Assembly (NCBI GenBank): GCA_903930145.1
Contig: CAIYXP010000088.1
Location: 1-54,737 of the forward strand
Direction: 5' to 3'
DNA: 54,737 bases
Origin: an uncultured Methylococcaceae bacterium
GTDB taxonomy: Bacteria > Pseudomonadota > Gammaproteobacteria > Methylococcales > Methylococcaceae
In this document: one piece after another, positions 25,738-34,784 of the stretch
Layout: each line of letters begins with the position of its first letter
Position numbering within the stretch: position 1 is the stretch's first letter
Notes under the pieces: model-generated
Told to the model about the DNA's origin: nothing
Databases searched by the model: none
Seen by the model: the letters and a program-made list of their open reading frames with translations, nothing else
Position numbers and translations under genes: made by a program

Positions 25738-26472
25738 TTAAATCACCAAGTTAAATAAATAATTCACCAATTCCCTTGGTTCGGCGTAGTGAAGTTTGCG
25801 TTGGTCGCCGCGATAACAGATTCCTGCACTGTAACCGTCTCCGGCATCAATATCATTGAGCCACCAATCCTCCGGCGAACCGAAACGCTCGGGGATGGAA
25901 ATCAAGCGGGGATGGGTGGGCAGGCTTATGGCACAAGATTCCAAGCCTATGGAGATGCCTTCCCCGGTGGCTTTGGCAAAGGCTTCCTTGAAGCTCCACA
26001 AGGCATGGAAGGCTTGAAGCTGGTGTTCCGGTGGCAATGCTTTCCAATAGGCCAGTTCTTCGGCTGAGAAGCAGCGATCGGCGATGCTTTCTGGATTCGA
26101 GTGGCTACGCCAGCGTTCCACGTCCACGCCCATTGCGGTGTCGTAAGTGATTGCGATCAACCCGTAATCGCCCGAATGAGAAACATTGAAAACCAATCCT
26201 TGGTCCGGTTCAGTTCCAGCAAGGCGGGGTTTGCCCTTCGGGCTAAAGGCAAGCTGAATGGTGCCGGGTTCACCGCGAAAGTGTCGAGCAAGCAGAACGC
26301 GCAAAAGGCTGCGGACCATGACAAAATTGCGATGGGTTTCCCCGTGGCGTATCCGTGCGGCGCTACCCTGTTCTTCATCGGTCAGCAGTTGCAAGCTTCG
26401 GTTGACGATGGCGTCGTCAAATTGATTGAGGGGTAGCAAGTAGACTTGGATTTCGTCTGTCAAATCCTTCAT
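25738..26472 (-). CDS. 4'-phosphopantetheinyl transferase (Sfp type)
   Basis: The 244-residue protein transfers phosphopantetheine from CoA to carrier-protein serines. Its motifs are NVSHSG (about residues 98-103), GVDVERW (with the Mg ligands Asp and Glu) and WSFKEAFAKATGEGI (Glu of the last metal ligand). The length of about 240 is that of the Sfp/HetI group, which serves polyketide, peptide and fatty-acid carrier proteins. No such synthase is in the window, so it may be the general-purpose enzyme. It stands alone on the minus strand; the 5' side has a MITE-like element about 95 bp away. Confidence 0.9.
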   Translation of the reverse strand: MKDLTDEIQVYLLPLNQFDDAIVNRSLQLLTDEEQGSAARIRHGETHRNFVMVRSLLRVLLARHFRGEPGTIQLAFSPKGKPRLAGTEPDQGLVFNVSHSGDYGLIAITYDTAMGVDVERWRSHSNPESIADRCFSAEELAYWKALPPEHQLQAFHALWSFKEAFAKATGEGISIGLESCAISLPTHPRLISIPERFGSPEDWWLNDIDAGDGYSAGICYRGDQRKLHYAEPRELVNYLFNLVI

Positions 26473-26566
26473 GGCTTGATTTCAACTATTTCCAGTGCTT
26501 GTGCGCTTCGCGAATAATTACAACCCCTAGCCAATACGCCTTTGTCAAATGACGCAGGCGCAGGCT

Positions 26567-26702
26567 CAAAGCCATTAACTTAACAATTTTTCCGTTCGCC
26601 CTGAGCCTGTCGAAGGGTGGACGGAAATATCCAAATCACTGGCGATTAGGCCGTTCATGGTTCGACAGGCTCACCACGAACGGCTTAAGTTAATGGCTTT
26701 GG
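26567..26702. mobile_element. MITE-like element, copy 1 (with 10-bp flanking direct repeat)
   Basis: The 136-bp element has perfect 16-bp terminal inverted repeats AAAGCCATTAACTTAA (26568-26583 and, reversed, 26685-26700). Two inner units of the TTCGACAGGCTCA family face each other. The 10 bp GGCGCAGGCT occurs at both sides (26557-26566 and 26703-26712), as expected for a target-site duplication. It codes for nothing, so it would need a transposase in trans. A second copy is at 51014-51148 in the opposite orientation. Confidence 0.75.
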
Positions 26703-26734
26703 GGCGCAGGCTGTGATTCGTGCTGCTTGGGCGG

Positions 26735-26944
26735 TCAAACTTCCAGTCTGAAGCCGACTTTTACCACCACTTGGAAGTGGGCAACTTTGCCATCGACGAC
26801 ATGACCACGCGTTTCAACCACTTGAAACCAATTGATGTGCGAATGGGTTTTGCTGGCTTCGGTGATGGCATTGCGGATGGCCTCGTCCGAACTGACGGTG
26901 GATGAGCCTACGAGTTCGATGATTTTATAAACGTGGTCTGACAT
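26735..26944 (-). CDS. Dodecin
   Basis: The 69-residue protein is a full-length dodecin: [20 protein letters not shown], then [19 protein letters not shown] with the stacking Trp that sandwiches flavins in the dodecamer. Dodecins store or buffer riboflavin or FMN. The C-terminal strand [15 protein letters not shown] is typical. It stands between a MITE-like element and the RegA gene on the same strand; both gaps are about 35-90 bp. A promoter is not obvious. Confidence 0.92.
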   Translation of the reverse strand: MSDHVYKIIELVGSSTVSSDEAIRNAITEASKTHSHINWFQVVETRGHVVDGKVAHFQVVVKVGFRLEV

Positions 26945-27027
26945 GGTTTGTACTCCTAATGGTTGATGGTGGGCATTTTGTCAAAAAATGATCGGCTGGG
27001 ATAGGGTTTGGTTGGCGAGTGTCCCGG

Positions 27028-27594
27028 TCAATTCCTGACCGGGCGCTTTTCCAATTTCCTTTGCAAGGTGCGCCGGTGCATTCCCAGTGCGCGGGCGGCT
27101 GCGGAAATATTGTTGTCGTGCTCTACGAGTATTTTTTGCAAATGCTCCCACTCCAAACGTTTGACGGACAGTGGTTTATCCTTGATCTCGACACTTTCGT
27201 CACCGCCGTCCTTGTGCAGGGCGGCAACGATTTCATCGGCGTCCGCTGGCTTGGTCAAATAGTGGATGGCACCGAGTTTGATCGCTTCCACCGCCGTCGC
27301 GATGCTGGCAAAGCCAGTCAGCATGACGATGCGGGTGTGATCATCCAATTCGACTAGACGCTTGACCAACGTAAGCCCTGATTCATGGCCGATGCGCAAG
27401 TCGATGACAGCAAATTCGGGTTCGGCCTTGTCCGCCAAGTCGATGCCGCTTGCCAAGTCATGGGCGACGAACACGTCGAATCCGCGCTTTTCCATTGCCA
27501 TTTTCAAGACCATGCAAAAAGTTGCATCATCATCCACCAGCAACATGCGAGGTTGTTCGGAATGATCCGGCAATTTGATGGGCATATCAGGCAT
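27028..27594 (-). CDS. regA: Redox response regulator of the RegA/PrrA/ActR family
   Basis: The 188-residue protein has a receiver domain (LLVDDDATFCMVLKMAM; phospho-acceptor Asp in FAVIDLRIGHESGL, about residue 65; KPAD at the end) and a short Fis-type helix-turn-helix at the C-terminus (NNISAAARALGMHRRTLQRK). That arrangement is characteristic of RegA/PrrA, which control respiration, carbon fixation and similar redox genes. Start may be the ATG at 27594 or a GTG one codon earlier. The ATG overlaps the RegB gene by 8 bp, so the two are coupled. Confidence 0.92.
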   Translation of the reverse strand: MPDMPIKLPDHSEQPRMLLVDDDATFCMVLKMAMEKRGFDVFVAHDLASGIDLADKAEPEFAVIDLRIGHESGLTLVKRLVELDDHTRIVMLTGFASIATAVEAIKLGAIHYLTKPADADEIVAALHKDGGDESVEIKDKPLSVKRLEWEHLQKILVEHDNNISAAARALGMHRRTLQRKLEKRPVRN

Positions 27595-28927
27595 CACCAG
27601 TCTCTTTGGTTACGGGCAGGGTGATTCGGGTCAAAGTGCCGCGCTTATCCGTCCGAGGCTGCATTTTTATTTTTCCGCCCAAGCGTTCAATGGCGGCGAA
27701 AGCCAAGAACAATCCGACACCTAAGCCATGCTCCTTGCTTGAGACAGGGTCTTTGCCCAAGGTTGCGGAAATTGCGGGGGAAATGCCAGGGCCTTCGTCC
27801 AATATTTCCAAAATCGCATAATCTAGGGTCCAACGGGTCCTCAGCCGGATGCTATGGGGCGAGGCATCGGAAGAATTGTTCAAAATGTTGATCAATGCAT
27901 GGGTCAAGGTTCGCTCGGCTAAAATGTTGGGTGAAGGTTCAAACCCCGCCTTCACATAGTCCAATTCGGTGTCCAATCCCTGTTGCCGCCAAGTGGCAAC
28001 CACTTCGTCGAGATAGCGGGAAATTGGCATGATTCGCCCTGATTCTGCACGGATCGCGCCTGCCGATGCAGACATCACAGAAAGCGCGGACTTGCATCGA
28101 TTCACTTGCTCGCGCAAGATTTTCATTTTTTGGTGCAAATCCTCGGAATATTCATATTCCTTCTCCATTTCATGGATCAATATGGCCATGGTGCCCAAGG
28201 GTGTCCCCATTTCATGGGCAGCGCCTGCCGCCAAGGTGCCAAGCGCAACCACACGTTCGTTGCGCAGCGTCTGCTCCCTGACGTTCGCCAGCTTGCGGTC
28301 AAGTTTGCGCAAGGAATCTGCCATGCCAACCACAAAATAGGCCACTAACACCGCGCTGAAAACAAAACCAAACCACATGCCAAATACATGTACTCTGATG
28401 TCGTCATGATCCATCATGACATGATGGTCAACCAAGCTGTTATCGTTCACCGTCATCGGTACGATGAGCGGCAAGGGTTCGTAATATAACATCAATATGG
28501 TATAGCAGGACGAGGCGAATATGACCAAATACCAAGTGAAGGTCTGCGGCAATACAATTGCGGCGATAATCAAAGGAAGCAGGAAAAACCAAGTCAGCGG
28601 ATTGGTCGCACCGCCAGTGAAGTAAAGTATGGCGGTTATGGCCAAAATGTCCCATCCAAGCTGTAGGCACAGTTCGGCCGGCGTCACCGGGCGGTCACTA
28701 TCCAAGCGCAGCCAAGTGTACCAATTTAGGGCGACTTGCAAGGTGATGATCCCGGTTAAAGCAGTTTGATGCAGCGGTATGTCAAGACCGTAAACGCTGA
28801 TGAGGACGCTTAAAGCCTCCACGCAGATCAACAGATTGCGCAGCACAAAAAACCAACGCAAATTCATCCAAGCGGAGTTGTCGGAGATGACGGGCTCGGG
28901 AATACTGATTAGGGGTTCTTCATTCAT
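27587..28927 (-). CDS. regB: Redox sensor histidine kinase of the RegB/PrrB family
   Basis: The 446-residue protein has about six membrane segments (residues 25-205). Between two of them is GGATNPLTW, the place of the quinone-binding GGXXNPF motif, here with Leu for Phe. The H-box is LAAGAAHEMGTPLGTMA with phospho-His 238. A Cys (RC at about 278) sits where RegB has its redox-active Cys. Kinase N and G boxes follow (INILNNSSDASP; ILDEGPGIS; GLGVGLFLAFAAIERLGG). It phosphorylates the overlapping RegA regulator when the electron-transport chain is reduced. Start ATG at 28927; the M48 protease gene ends 22 bp before. Confidence 0.93.
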   Translation of the reverse strand: MNEEPLISIPEPVISDNSAWMNLRWFFVLRNLLICVEALSVLISVYGLDIPLHQTALTGIITLQVALNWYTWLRLDSDRPVTPAELCLQLGWDILAITAILYFTGGATNPLTWFFLLPLIIAAIVLPQTFTWYLVIFASSCYTILMLYYEPLPLIVPMTVNDNSLVDHHVMMDHDDIRVHVFGMWFGFVFSAVLVAYFVVGMADSLRKLDRKLANVREQTLRNERVVALGTLAAGAAHEMGTPLGTMAILIHEMEKEYEYSEDLHQKMKILREQVNRCKSALSVMSASAGAIRAESGRIMPISRYLDEVVATWRQQGLDTELDYVKAGFEPSPNILAERTLTHALINILNNSSDASPHSIRLRTRWTLDYAILEILDEGPGISPAISATLGKDPVSSKEHGLGVGLFLAFAAIERLGGKIKMQPRTDKRGTLTRITLPVTKETGDA

Positions 28928-28949
28928 GAATATTCGAAGGTTCTATTGC

Positions 28950-29750
28950 TTAACGCCTTGCCAAATCCTCGCATTGAGGGTTTTTCCCTGCCGCATGTGC
29001 TTTTTTGCTGAGTTCCATCGCTTGAGGCATTCTATTTTTTAAGTCCTGTATCCGCGTGTCATGGGATGGGTGGGTGGATAGGAATTCGGCAGGTTGGTTT
29101 CCACCGCTGGACTTGCCCATGTTAATCCAAAGATTGACGCTTTCTGTCGGGTTGAAACCGGCTTTCGCCATCAAATCCAGCCCCATCAAATCGGCCTCGC
29201 TCTCTTGAACCCGGCTATAGGGTAATAATATCCCATATTGCGCCCCCAAGCCTAAAGCGCCCATCATCGCTGAGCTATTGTAGCCTTTTGCACTGGCCAC
29301 CGCTTGGATTAGCCCTAGACCTAGTTTCGTGGCGGATTGCTGCGACATGCGTTCATTGCTGTGCTTGGCCAATACATGCGATACCTCGTGACTGATGACG
29401 GCGGCCAGTTGGTCTTGGTTGGCGGCCACGTTCAACATTCCGGAATTGACGCCAATCTTGCCTCCCGGAAGGGCGAAGGCATTGGCATCCCCATCTTGGA
29501 ACACAGCCACTTGCCATTGACCTCCCACCTCGCGGATTAAGGCCGATGCCACGCAATCCACATAGGCATTGGCCTGCGGGTCCTTGACCACCGGGGTTTT
29601 TTGCACCAATGTAAGAAATGCTTGATTGCCCATTGCATTCATTTCAGCGTCCGACATCATAATCAGTTGGTTGCGTCCCATCGGCGAGGTGGCGCAGCCG
29701 GATAGTGTCAATAGTCCGATCATCATTAAGGAGAAAACAATTCTTTCCAT
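28950..29750 (-). CDS. M48 family metalloprotease lipoprotein (LoiP/YggG-like)
   Basis: The 266-residue protein has a lipobox (LLTLSGCATS, lipid Cys about residue 18). The zinc motif is VISHEVSHVLAKHSNE (HExxH) and the third ligand Glu is in RVQESEADLMGLDLMAKAG. Such periplasmic or outer-membrane proteases degrade misfolded proteins. The ATG at 29750 has GGAGA upstream; a TTG one codon before is also open. It is upstream of RegB on the same strand with a 22-bp gap; a shared transcript is possible but has no functional logic that I know. Confidence 0.9.
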   Translation of the reverse strand: MERIVFSLMMIGLLTLSGCATSPMGRNQLIMMSDAEMNAMGNQAFLTLVQKTPVVKDPQANAYVDCVASALIREVGGQWQVAVFQDGDANAFALPGGKIGVNSGMLNVAANQDQLAAVISHEVSHVLAKHSNERMSQQSATKLGLGLIQAVASAKGYNSSAMMGALGLGAQYGILLPYSRVQESEADLMGLDLMAKAGFNPTESVNLWINMGKSSGGNQPAEFLSTHPSHDTRIQDLKNRMPQAMELSKKAHAAGKNPQCEDLARR

Positions 29751-29865
29751 CAAGGGTCTCCGCGTTGTTGAAGTGATTTTTCTGAATAATTGATTATTGA
29801 ATCAGTAAAATATTATTGTGCTGATTTAATCATGTTCTAACTGAGTCCCTTCTTGTGATCCCGCG

Positions 29866-30519
29866 TCACTGGCAGGAAACGCCAGTGCCTTTTAGCCCAC
29901 AATAACCGTTAGGATTCTTCGCCAAATATTGTTGGTGGTAAGCCTCCGCAAAATAAAATATGGGGTAGGCGAGAATCTCGGTGGTAATGGGGCCAAAACC
30001 AGATTGTGTCAGCCGTTCCTGATAACCCTGTCGCGATGCCAGCGCTTGCAGCTTATGCTGCTCGGAATATGCGCCAAGGGAAGATCGATACTGTGTCCCA
30101 CGGTCATTGCCCTGCCTCATGCCTTGAGTGGGGTCGTGCGATTCCCAAAACACCCGGAGCAATTGGCGATAATCGACCAGCTTCGGGTCAAACACTACGA
30201 ACACCGCTTCGGTGTGCCCGGTCAATCCGCTGCACACCTCCTCATAGGTCGGATTGGGCGTAAAACCGCCAGCATAGCCTACGGCTGTCAGATACACCCC
30301 CGCTTGTAGCCAGAAGCGCCTCTCAGCGCCCCAGAAGCATCCCATGGCGAACAAGGCGGTTTCCATGCCTTGGGGGTAAGGGGGCAGCATCGCGTGACCG
30401 TTGACAAAATGCTTGTCCGGCACGGGCATCGGCTTGTCCCGCCCCGGCAGGGCCGTGCTTGGGTCTGGCAACTCCGCCAATTTTCTCATTCCCGTTGCAG
30501 TGAACAATTTTTCTAGCAT
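29866..30519 (-). CDS. msrA: Peptide-methionine (S)-S-oxide reductase MsrA
   Basis: The 217-residue protein repairs oxidised methionine. The catalytic motif is [14 protein letters not shown] (nucleophilic Cys61), with [35 protein letters not shown] and [12 protein letters not shown] as family landmarks, and a C-terminal GVSC with the resolving Cys. An N-terminal extension ([20 protein letters not shown] to [10 protein letters not shown]) is common in the longer MsrA type. It begins 3 bp after the purD stop on the same strand, so they form an operon. Confidence 0.95.
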   Translation of the reverse strand: MLEKLFTATGMRKLAELPDPSTALPGRDKPMPVPDKHFVNGHAMLPPYPQGMETALFAMGCFWGAERRFWLQAGVYLTAVGYAGGFTPNPTYEEVCSGLTGHTEAVFVVFDPKLVDYRQLLRVFWESHDPTQGMRQGNDRGTQYRSSLGAYSEQHKLQALASRQGYQERLTQSGFGPITTEILAYPIFYFAEAYHQQYLAKNPNGYCGLKGTGVSCQ

Positions 30520-30522
30520 GGT

Positions 30523-31803
30523 TTAGCGTCTCTCGATTGCCTTATGGCCTATGTCTTTGCGATAAAAAGCCCCTTTCCAGCGGATTTTTTTTGCCACTTC
30601 GTAGGCTTTTCGTTGGGCATCAGCCACGGTGTCACCCAAGGCGCAGACACAGAGGACACGCCCACCCGCAGTGACGATGTGGAAATCGTGGTGGCGGGTG
30701 CCTGCATGGAAGACTTTGGAATCCTCTGAGTGTAATTCCGGCAATCCACCAATCGGATCGCCTTTGCGATAGTCGCCGGGATAACCCCCGGCTGCCATCA
30801 CCACGCCTAAGGCAGGGCGGGGGTCCCATTCCGCGCTGACTTGATCCAGTTTGCCGTCAACCGCCGCGAGGCATAACTTAACCAGATCGCTTTGCAAGCG
30901 CATTAGGATGGGTTGGGTTTCCGGGTCGCCGAAGCGGCAGTTGAACTCCAACACTTTGATTGTTCCATCTTTGGCTATCATCAATCCAGCGTATAAAAAG
31001 CCGGTATAGGGTATCCCGTCCTTGCTCATGCCAGCCAAGGTGGGTTCAATGACTTCGCGCATGACCCGGTCGTGAATGTCCACAGTCACCACCGGGGCGG
31101 GGGAGTATGCTCCCATGCCGCCAGTGTTCGGCCCTTTATCCCCGTCATCGCGGGCTTTGTGGTCTTGGGAGGTGGCAAGTGCCAAGGCATGGGTTCCGTC
31201 TGCCATGACGATGAAGCTGGCTTCCTCGCCTACCAGAAATTCCTCGATCACGACACGGTTTCCTGCTTCACCGAAGGCGTTGCCAGTCAGCATGTCTTTA
31301 ACGGCAGTCAGTGCCTCGGCTTGGGTTTGCGCAATCACCACCCCTTTGCCAGCAGCCAGGCCATCGGCTTTGACGACGATGGGAGCGGTCATCGTGGAAA
31401 TGTAGGCCGATGCGTCAGCCACATCAGTGAAACTCGCATAAGCCGCTGTCGGAATGCCATGGCGGGTGAGAAAATCTTTACAGAATGCTTTGGAACCTTC
31501 CAGTTGGGCGGCTGCCTGACTAGGGCCAAAACATTTTAGGCCGACTGCTTGGAAATTATCGACAATACCCTCGACCAATGGTGCTTCAGGTCCGACGATG
31601 GTTAACGTAACACCATGTTCCAGCGCGAAATAGCGCAGTGCTATCAAGTCATCAGCTTCGATGGGTATGTTTTCGACCCCGGGTTCCAATGCCGTGCCAG
31701 CATTGCCAGGGGCGACGAAAACCTTGTGCACCAAGGGCGATTGCGCTATTTTCCAGGCAAGGGCGTGTTCGCGGCCACCGCCGCCGACGATGAGTACATT
31801 CAT
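30523..31803 (-). CDS. purD: Phosphoribosylamine-glycine ligase (GAR synthetase)
   Basis: The 426-residue protein joins glycine to phosphoribosylamine with ATP in purine synthesis. Family landmarks: VGGGGREHALAWKIAQSP at the start, TIVGPEAPLVEGIVD, VKADGLAAGKGVVIA (ATP-grasp), SQDHKARDDGDKGPNTGGMGAYS and LEFNCRFGDPETQPILMRL. Length is normal and the ATG is clear. msrA follows after 3 bp. The rsd gene is divergent, leaving 142 bp for both promoters. The usual partner purH is not in the window. Confidence 0.96.
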   Translation of the reverse strand: MNVLIVGGGGREHALAWKIAQSPLVHKVFVAPGNAGTALEPGVENIPIEADDLIALRYFALEHGVTLTIVGPEAPLVEGIVDNFQAVGLKCFGPSQAAAQLEGSKAFCKDFLTRHGIPTAAYASFTDVADASAYISTMTAPIVVKADGLAAGKGVVIAQTQAEALTAVKDMLTGNAFGEAGNRVVIEEFLVGEEASFIVMADGTHALALATSQDHKARDDGDKGPNTGGMGAYSPAPVVTVDIHDRVMREVIEPTLAGMSKDGIPYTGFLYAGLMIAKDGTIKVLEFNCRFGDPETQPILMRLQSDLVKLCLAAVDGKLDQVSAEWDPRPALGVVMAAGGYPGDYRKGDPIGGLPELHSEDSKVFHAGTRHHDFHIVTAGGRVLCVCALGDTVADAQRKAYEVAKKIRWKGAFYRKDIGHKAIERR

Positions 31804-31945
31804 CCGTTAAAAAACCTTAAATTTGTTCAAGTTTAAAAGGGAGGCAGTCTTGCCCCGAAAAGTTTCCTGCTCAGGGTGATTGTTCCGCCGAGCGCTATAG
31901 CCTAAAGTATGCCCAAATTGAACCACAAGAAAAACTATTAATTAT

Positions 31946-32386
31946 ATGAACAACCAAAGTTTTTGCGAGCGTCGGCAACAGACGCACAAATTGGCGCATG
32001 AATTGATTGAAAAAAGGCGGCAAGTTTGGGCATTGTGCGAGCAACTTGTCAGCCTAAAGCCTTACACAGCGGAACAAAACTTGGAGCCCTTGGTGCGGCA
32101 ATTTTGCCAAGAATTGATCGATTATATATCGCTTGAGCATTTTGGAATTTTCCATCATTTGGTCAATGGGTGCGAACACCGCGTTCAAGTGTTGGCCTTG
32201 GCCGAAGATTTATTTCCACAAATGGTTGAAACAACAGGGGTTGCATTGGATTTTAATGATAAATTTGAAACTATTTCGGAGGATTCCTTGCGGATTGAAT
32301 TACCGGGTGCATTGAATGTGTTGAGCGAAGCATTGGCGCTACGGGTGGAGTTGGAAGACCGCCTGATTGACGGCATGACGGCCTGA
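31946..32386 (+). CDS. rsd: Anti-sigma-70 factor of the Rsd/AlgQ family
   Basis: The 146-residue protein is all helical. It shows LIEKRRQVWALCEQLVSLKP near the start, then VRQFCQELIDYISLEHFGIF and LVNGCEHRVQVLALAEDLFP, the conserved central part of Rsd/AlgQ. The family binds region 4 of sigma-70 in stationary phase and frees core RNA polymerase for other sigma factors. The gene is read away from purD and precedes the Nudix gene by 19 bp on the same strand. Confidence 0.85.
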   Translation: MNNQSFCERRQQTHKLAHELIEKRRQVWALCEQLVSLKPYTAEQNLEPLVRQFCQELIDYISLEHFGIFHHLVNGCEHRVQVLALAEDLFPQMVETTGVALDFNDKFETISEDSLRIELPGALNVLSEALALRVELEDRLIDGMTA

Positions 32387-32405
32387 ACTGGGTGGTAAGC
32401 GAACA

Positions 32406-32945
32406 ATGAAATTCTGTTGCCAATGCGGTTCACCTGTGAGCATGGGCATACCCAAGGGTGATGACCGCTTGCGTCACCTTTGCGAAGCCTGTGGCACTGT
32501 CCATTATATCAATCCGAAAGTCATTGTGGGGTGTATCCCGGTCTGGGGCGAGCATGTTTTGCTATGCCGCAGGGCCATTGAGCCACGTCTTGGCTTTTGG
32601 ACCTTACCGGCTGGATTCATGGAAATGGGCGAGAACCTCCCAGCGGCGGCTTGCCGCGAAGCGATGGAGGAGGCCAATGTGGAGGTGGAAATCGAGTCGC
32701 TTTACAATCTGTACAGCTTACCGCATATATCCCAAGTGTATGTGTTTTTCCGTGCTCGTATGGTCAATGAAGTGCACTTTCCCGGCTATGAAAGCTTGGA
32801 AACCCGTTTATTCCTGCAAAAAGACATTCCTTGGGATGACCTTGCCTTTGAAACCGTCCGCCGTTCTCTGGCTTATTTCTTTGCCGACCGGGAAAATGGC
32901 GAGTTTGTCATGCGTATGGAAGATGTCAAGCCGAGCGGAATGTAG
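32406..32945 (+). CDS. Nudix hydrolase with N-terminal zinc ribbon
   Basis: The 179-residue protein begins with a zinc ribbon (FCCQCGSPV and LCEACGTVHY) and continues with a Nudix fold. The Nudix box is GENLPAAACREAMEEANVEV (about residues 77-96), complete for the catalytic REAMEEA. The layout is that of the NudC/YfcD-like zinc-ribbon hydrolases, but the shorter length than NudC and the lack of its SQPWPFPxS motif mean that the substrate (NADH, ADP-ribose or other) is open. It follows rsd by 19 bp. An inverted repeat lies 29 bp after its stop. Confidence 0.88.
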   Translation: MKFCCQCGSPVSMGIPKGDDRLRHLCEACGTVHYINPKVIVGCIPVWGEHVLLCRRAIEPRLGFWTLPAGFMEMGENLPAAACREAMEEANVEVEIESLYNLYSLPHISQVYVFFRARMVNEVHFPGYESLETRLFLQKDIPWDDLAFETVRRSLAYFFADRENGEFVMRMEDVKPSGM

Positions 32946-32973
32946 AGGCTAAACTCATTACTTTTTGAGAATG

Positions 32974-33042
32974 GACAGGAATTGCAGGATTAGACTACTG
33001 TAAGCCCATTGAATCATCTTTGTAAATCCTGTTTATCCTGTC
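32974..33042. repeat. Imperfect inverted repeat of the AGGATAAACAGGATT type
   Basis: GACAGGAATTGCAGGATT (32974-32991) is opposed by AATCCTGTTTATCCTGTC (33025-33042), 14 of 18 positions matching when inverted. It sits between the convergent Nudix and VOC genes and may be a repeat or help end transcription. Confidence 0.55.
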
Positions 33043-33091
33043 ACTCATTTGATTGGCAAAGCCGCTCACAGATTGGAGTTGACGTGGAAAG

Positions 33092-33460
33092 TCATCCCAT
33101 GAACTCTAGCGCATTCCCGTCAGGGTCGCGGCAGAACAGGGCTTTTCGCCCAGATTTGCTGGCGCTATAGGGGATGCCGGCCTTTTCCAAGCGGGCAATC
33201 AATTCATCAAAATCAGTCACCATCAAGGCCGTATGACGGTCAACCCCGCCATGCTCGGGCCGGACGGCATCCTTGTCCGGGTTCGGCACCACCAGCAGGT
33301 GAATCATCGAATCGCCAATGTCGTACCAAATGCCGTCATAGGGCAGCTTGGGGCGGGTGGGGTTGATAGGCAGTTCCAACACGCCCTCGTAAAAGGCACG
33401 GGAGGCGGCGAGGTCGGATGCGACCAAGGAAGCATGATGCAAATGTTTAATGAGGCTCAT
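33092..33460 (-). CDS. VOC-family protein (glyoxalase I / dioxygenase fold)
   Basis: The 122-residue protein is a single vicinal-oxygen-chelate domain with two beta-alpha-beta-beta units. It begins HLHHASLVASDLAASRAFYE with the metal-ligand His, has MIHLLVVPNPD in the middle, DRHTALMVTDFDELIARLEK in the second half, and ends CRDPDGNALEFMG with the terminal Glu ligand. These residues support metal binding. The family is too broad to name the substrate. It stands alone on the minus strand. Confidence 0.85.
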   Translation of the reverse strand: MSLIKHLHHASLVASDLAASRAFYEGVLELPINPTRPKLPYDGIWYDIGDSMIHLLVVPNPDKDAVRPEHGGVDRHTALMVTDFDELIARLEKAGIPYSASKSGRKALFCRDPDGNALEFMG

Positions 33461-33593
33461 GTTTGGTTTCTTAAATTAGGCTGGTTGGGACGATGAAAAA
33501 AATATTACACCCATGGAAGCTGACTGTCACCCGCTAGTGATGCGATGGGACACCCTTTCGAGTGGTTCAAATCTTAAGCATGAATTTCCCTTA

Positions 33594-34784
33594 TTACAAG
33601 ATGGGGCTAATTCGGGGCCGGGCTGAAGCACAATTCTCGTCACTCAAACAAGGCGATACAAACAGGTCTCCGCGCCAAGCGCCGCTGACTGTGCGTTTGC
33701 CGACGATTAGCCATAGGATGGCTAAAATAATCACCAGTATTCCGCCAAAAACCTTAAATGCGAGGATTGGCAGTAGTGTCGATAATTTTAGGGTGGCAAT
33801 CGCATAAACCCCTAATGGGAAAGTATATCCCCACCAACCTAGGTTGAATGGAAACCCCTCATGCAGATAACGCCGCGTGATGAGCAGGGCGATGGAAAAC
33901 CACCAAAGCCCATAACCCCAGAGTATGGTTCCAGTGATTAAACTAAAGCCCCGCGTACCTTCCGCATAATGCTCCAGATGGTTATTGATGAAGATGTCGG
34001 GTGATACATCACCGAAAACCAACAAACCTAGCGCCCCAGTTCCGATAGGCCCTAGCGCGAGCCAGCATGAAGCCGCCATATTAGCTTGCGGTAGATTATA
34101 CAATACCATGCGTAACAACAAGATAACCAGTATGCCCATCGCGACGGGCACTGAACAAGCCCAAAGGGCATAGCTGACAATAATGGTAGTCAACTGACTG
34201 CTGGCATCGGGCATCAGCGGGGCTAAAAATCCCCCGCTAGTGGCAGCGACTTCAGCCGCGACCACGGGCAGTAGCCAAACTGCCGTCATATGATCGAAGG
34301 AATGACTCTGTCGGGTAAACATAAAATAGGGGATGGAAACCCCACAGATAAATGCGAGAACTGCATCGACATACCAAAGATTAATGGCAATATCTATTGC
34401 AATATGTCCCCAGCGTGGCAATCCGAATGCTAATAAGCCATTGATTATAGTGGCGAGTCCCATGGGTATGCAGCCAAAGAACATGGATACCACAGAATGA
34501 CCGAATATTCTCCGCGCACCGTCAAAGAAGAATATCCAGCGAGCAGTATAGATCAGAGAAAACAGGCAAAACAGGAATATGTTAAAAAACCATAAGCCCT
34601 CGGCAATAGCCCTTAAACCCGGAATATAAACCGGAAATTGGGTTAAGGCTAATGAGAGTATTCCGGTCCCCATGGTGGCGGCAAACCAATTGGGGGTGAA
34701 TTGGCGGATGACTTCACGTGGATGGGAAAGATGAGACAAAGGCTTGAGGCCGGTGGCAATTTCAGCAGCGGTTGATTCAGTCAT
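33594..34784 (-). CDS. TDT-family transporter (TehA/SLAC1-like)
   Basis: The 396-residue protein has about ten membrane segments. It starts with FTPNWFAATMGTGILSLALT, the first helix of the tellurite-resistance/dicarboxylate (TDT) family, and carries conserved GWWGYTFPLGVYAIATLKLS near the end. Family members are sulfite, malate or anion channels and transporters. Substrate here is unknown. It overlaps the small membrane protein gene upstream by 4 bp (ATGA), so they form a pair. Confidence 0.88.
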   Translation of the reverse strand: MTESTAAEIATGLKPLSHLSHPREVIRQFTPNWFAATMGTGILSLALTQFPVYIPGLRAIAEGLWFFNIFLFCLFSLIYTARWIFFFDGARRIFGHSVVSMFFGCIPMGLATIINGLLAFGLPRWGHIAIDIAINLWYVDAVLAFICGVSIPYFMFTRQSHSFDHMTAVWLLPVVAAEVAATSGGFLAPLMPDASSQLTTIIVSYALWACSVPVAMGILVILLLRMVLYNLPQANMAASCWLALGPIGTGALGLLVFGDVSPDIFINNHLEHYAEGTRGFSLITGTILWGYGLWWFSIALLITRRYLHEGFPFNLGWWGYTFPLGVYAIATLKLSTLLPILAFKVFGGILVIILAILWLIVGKRTVSGAWRGDLFVSPCLSDENCASARPRISPIL

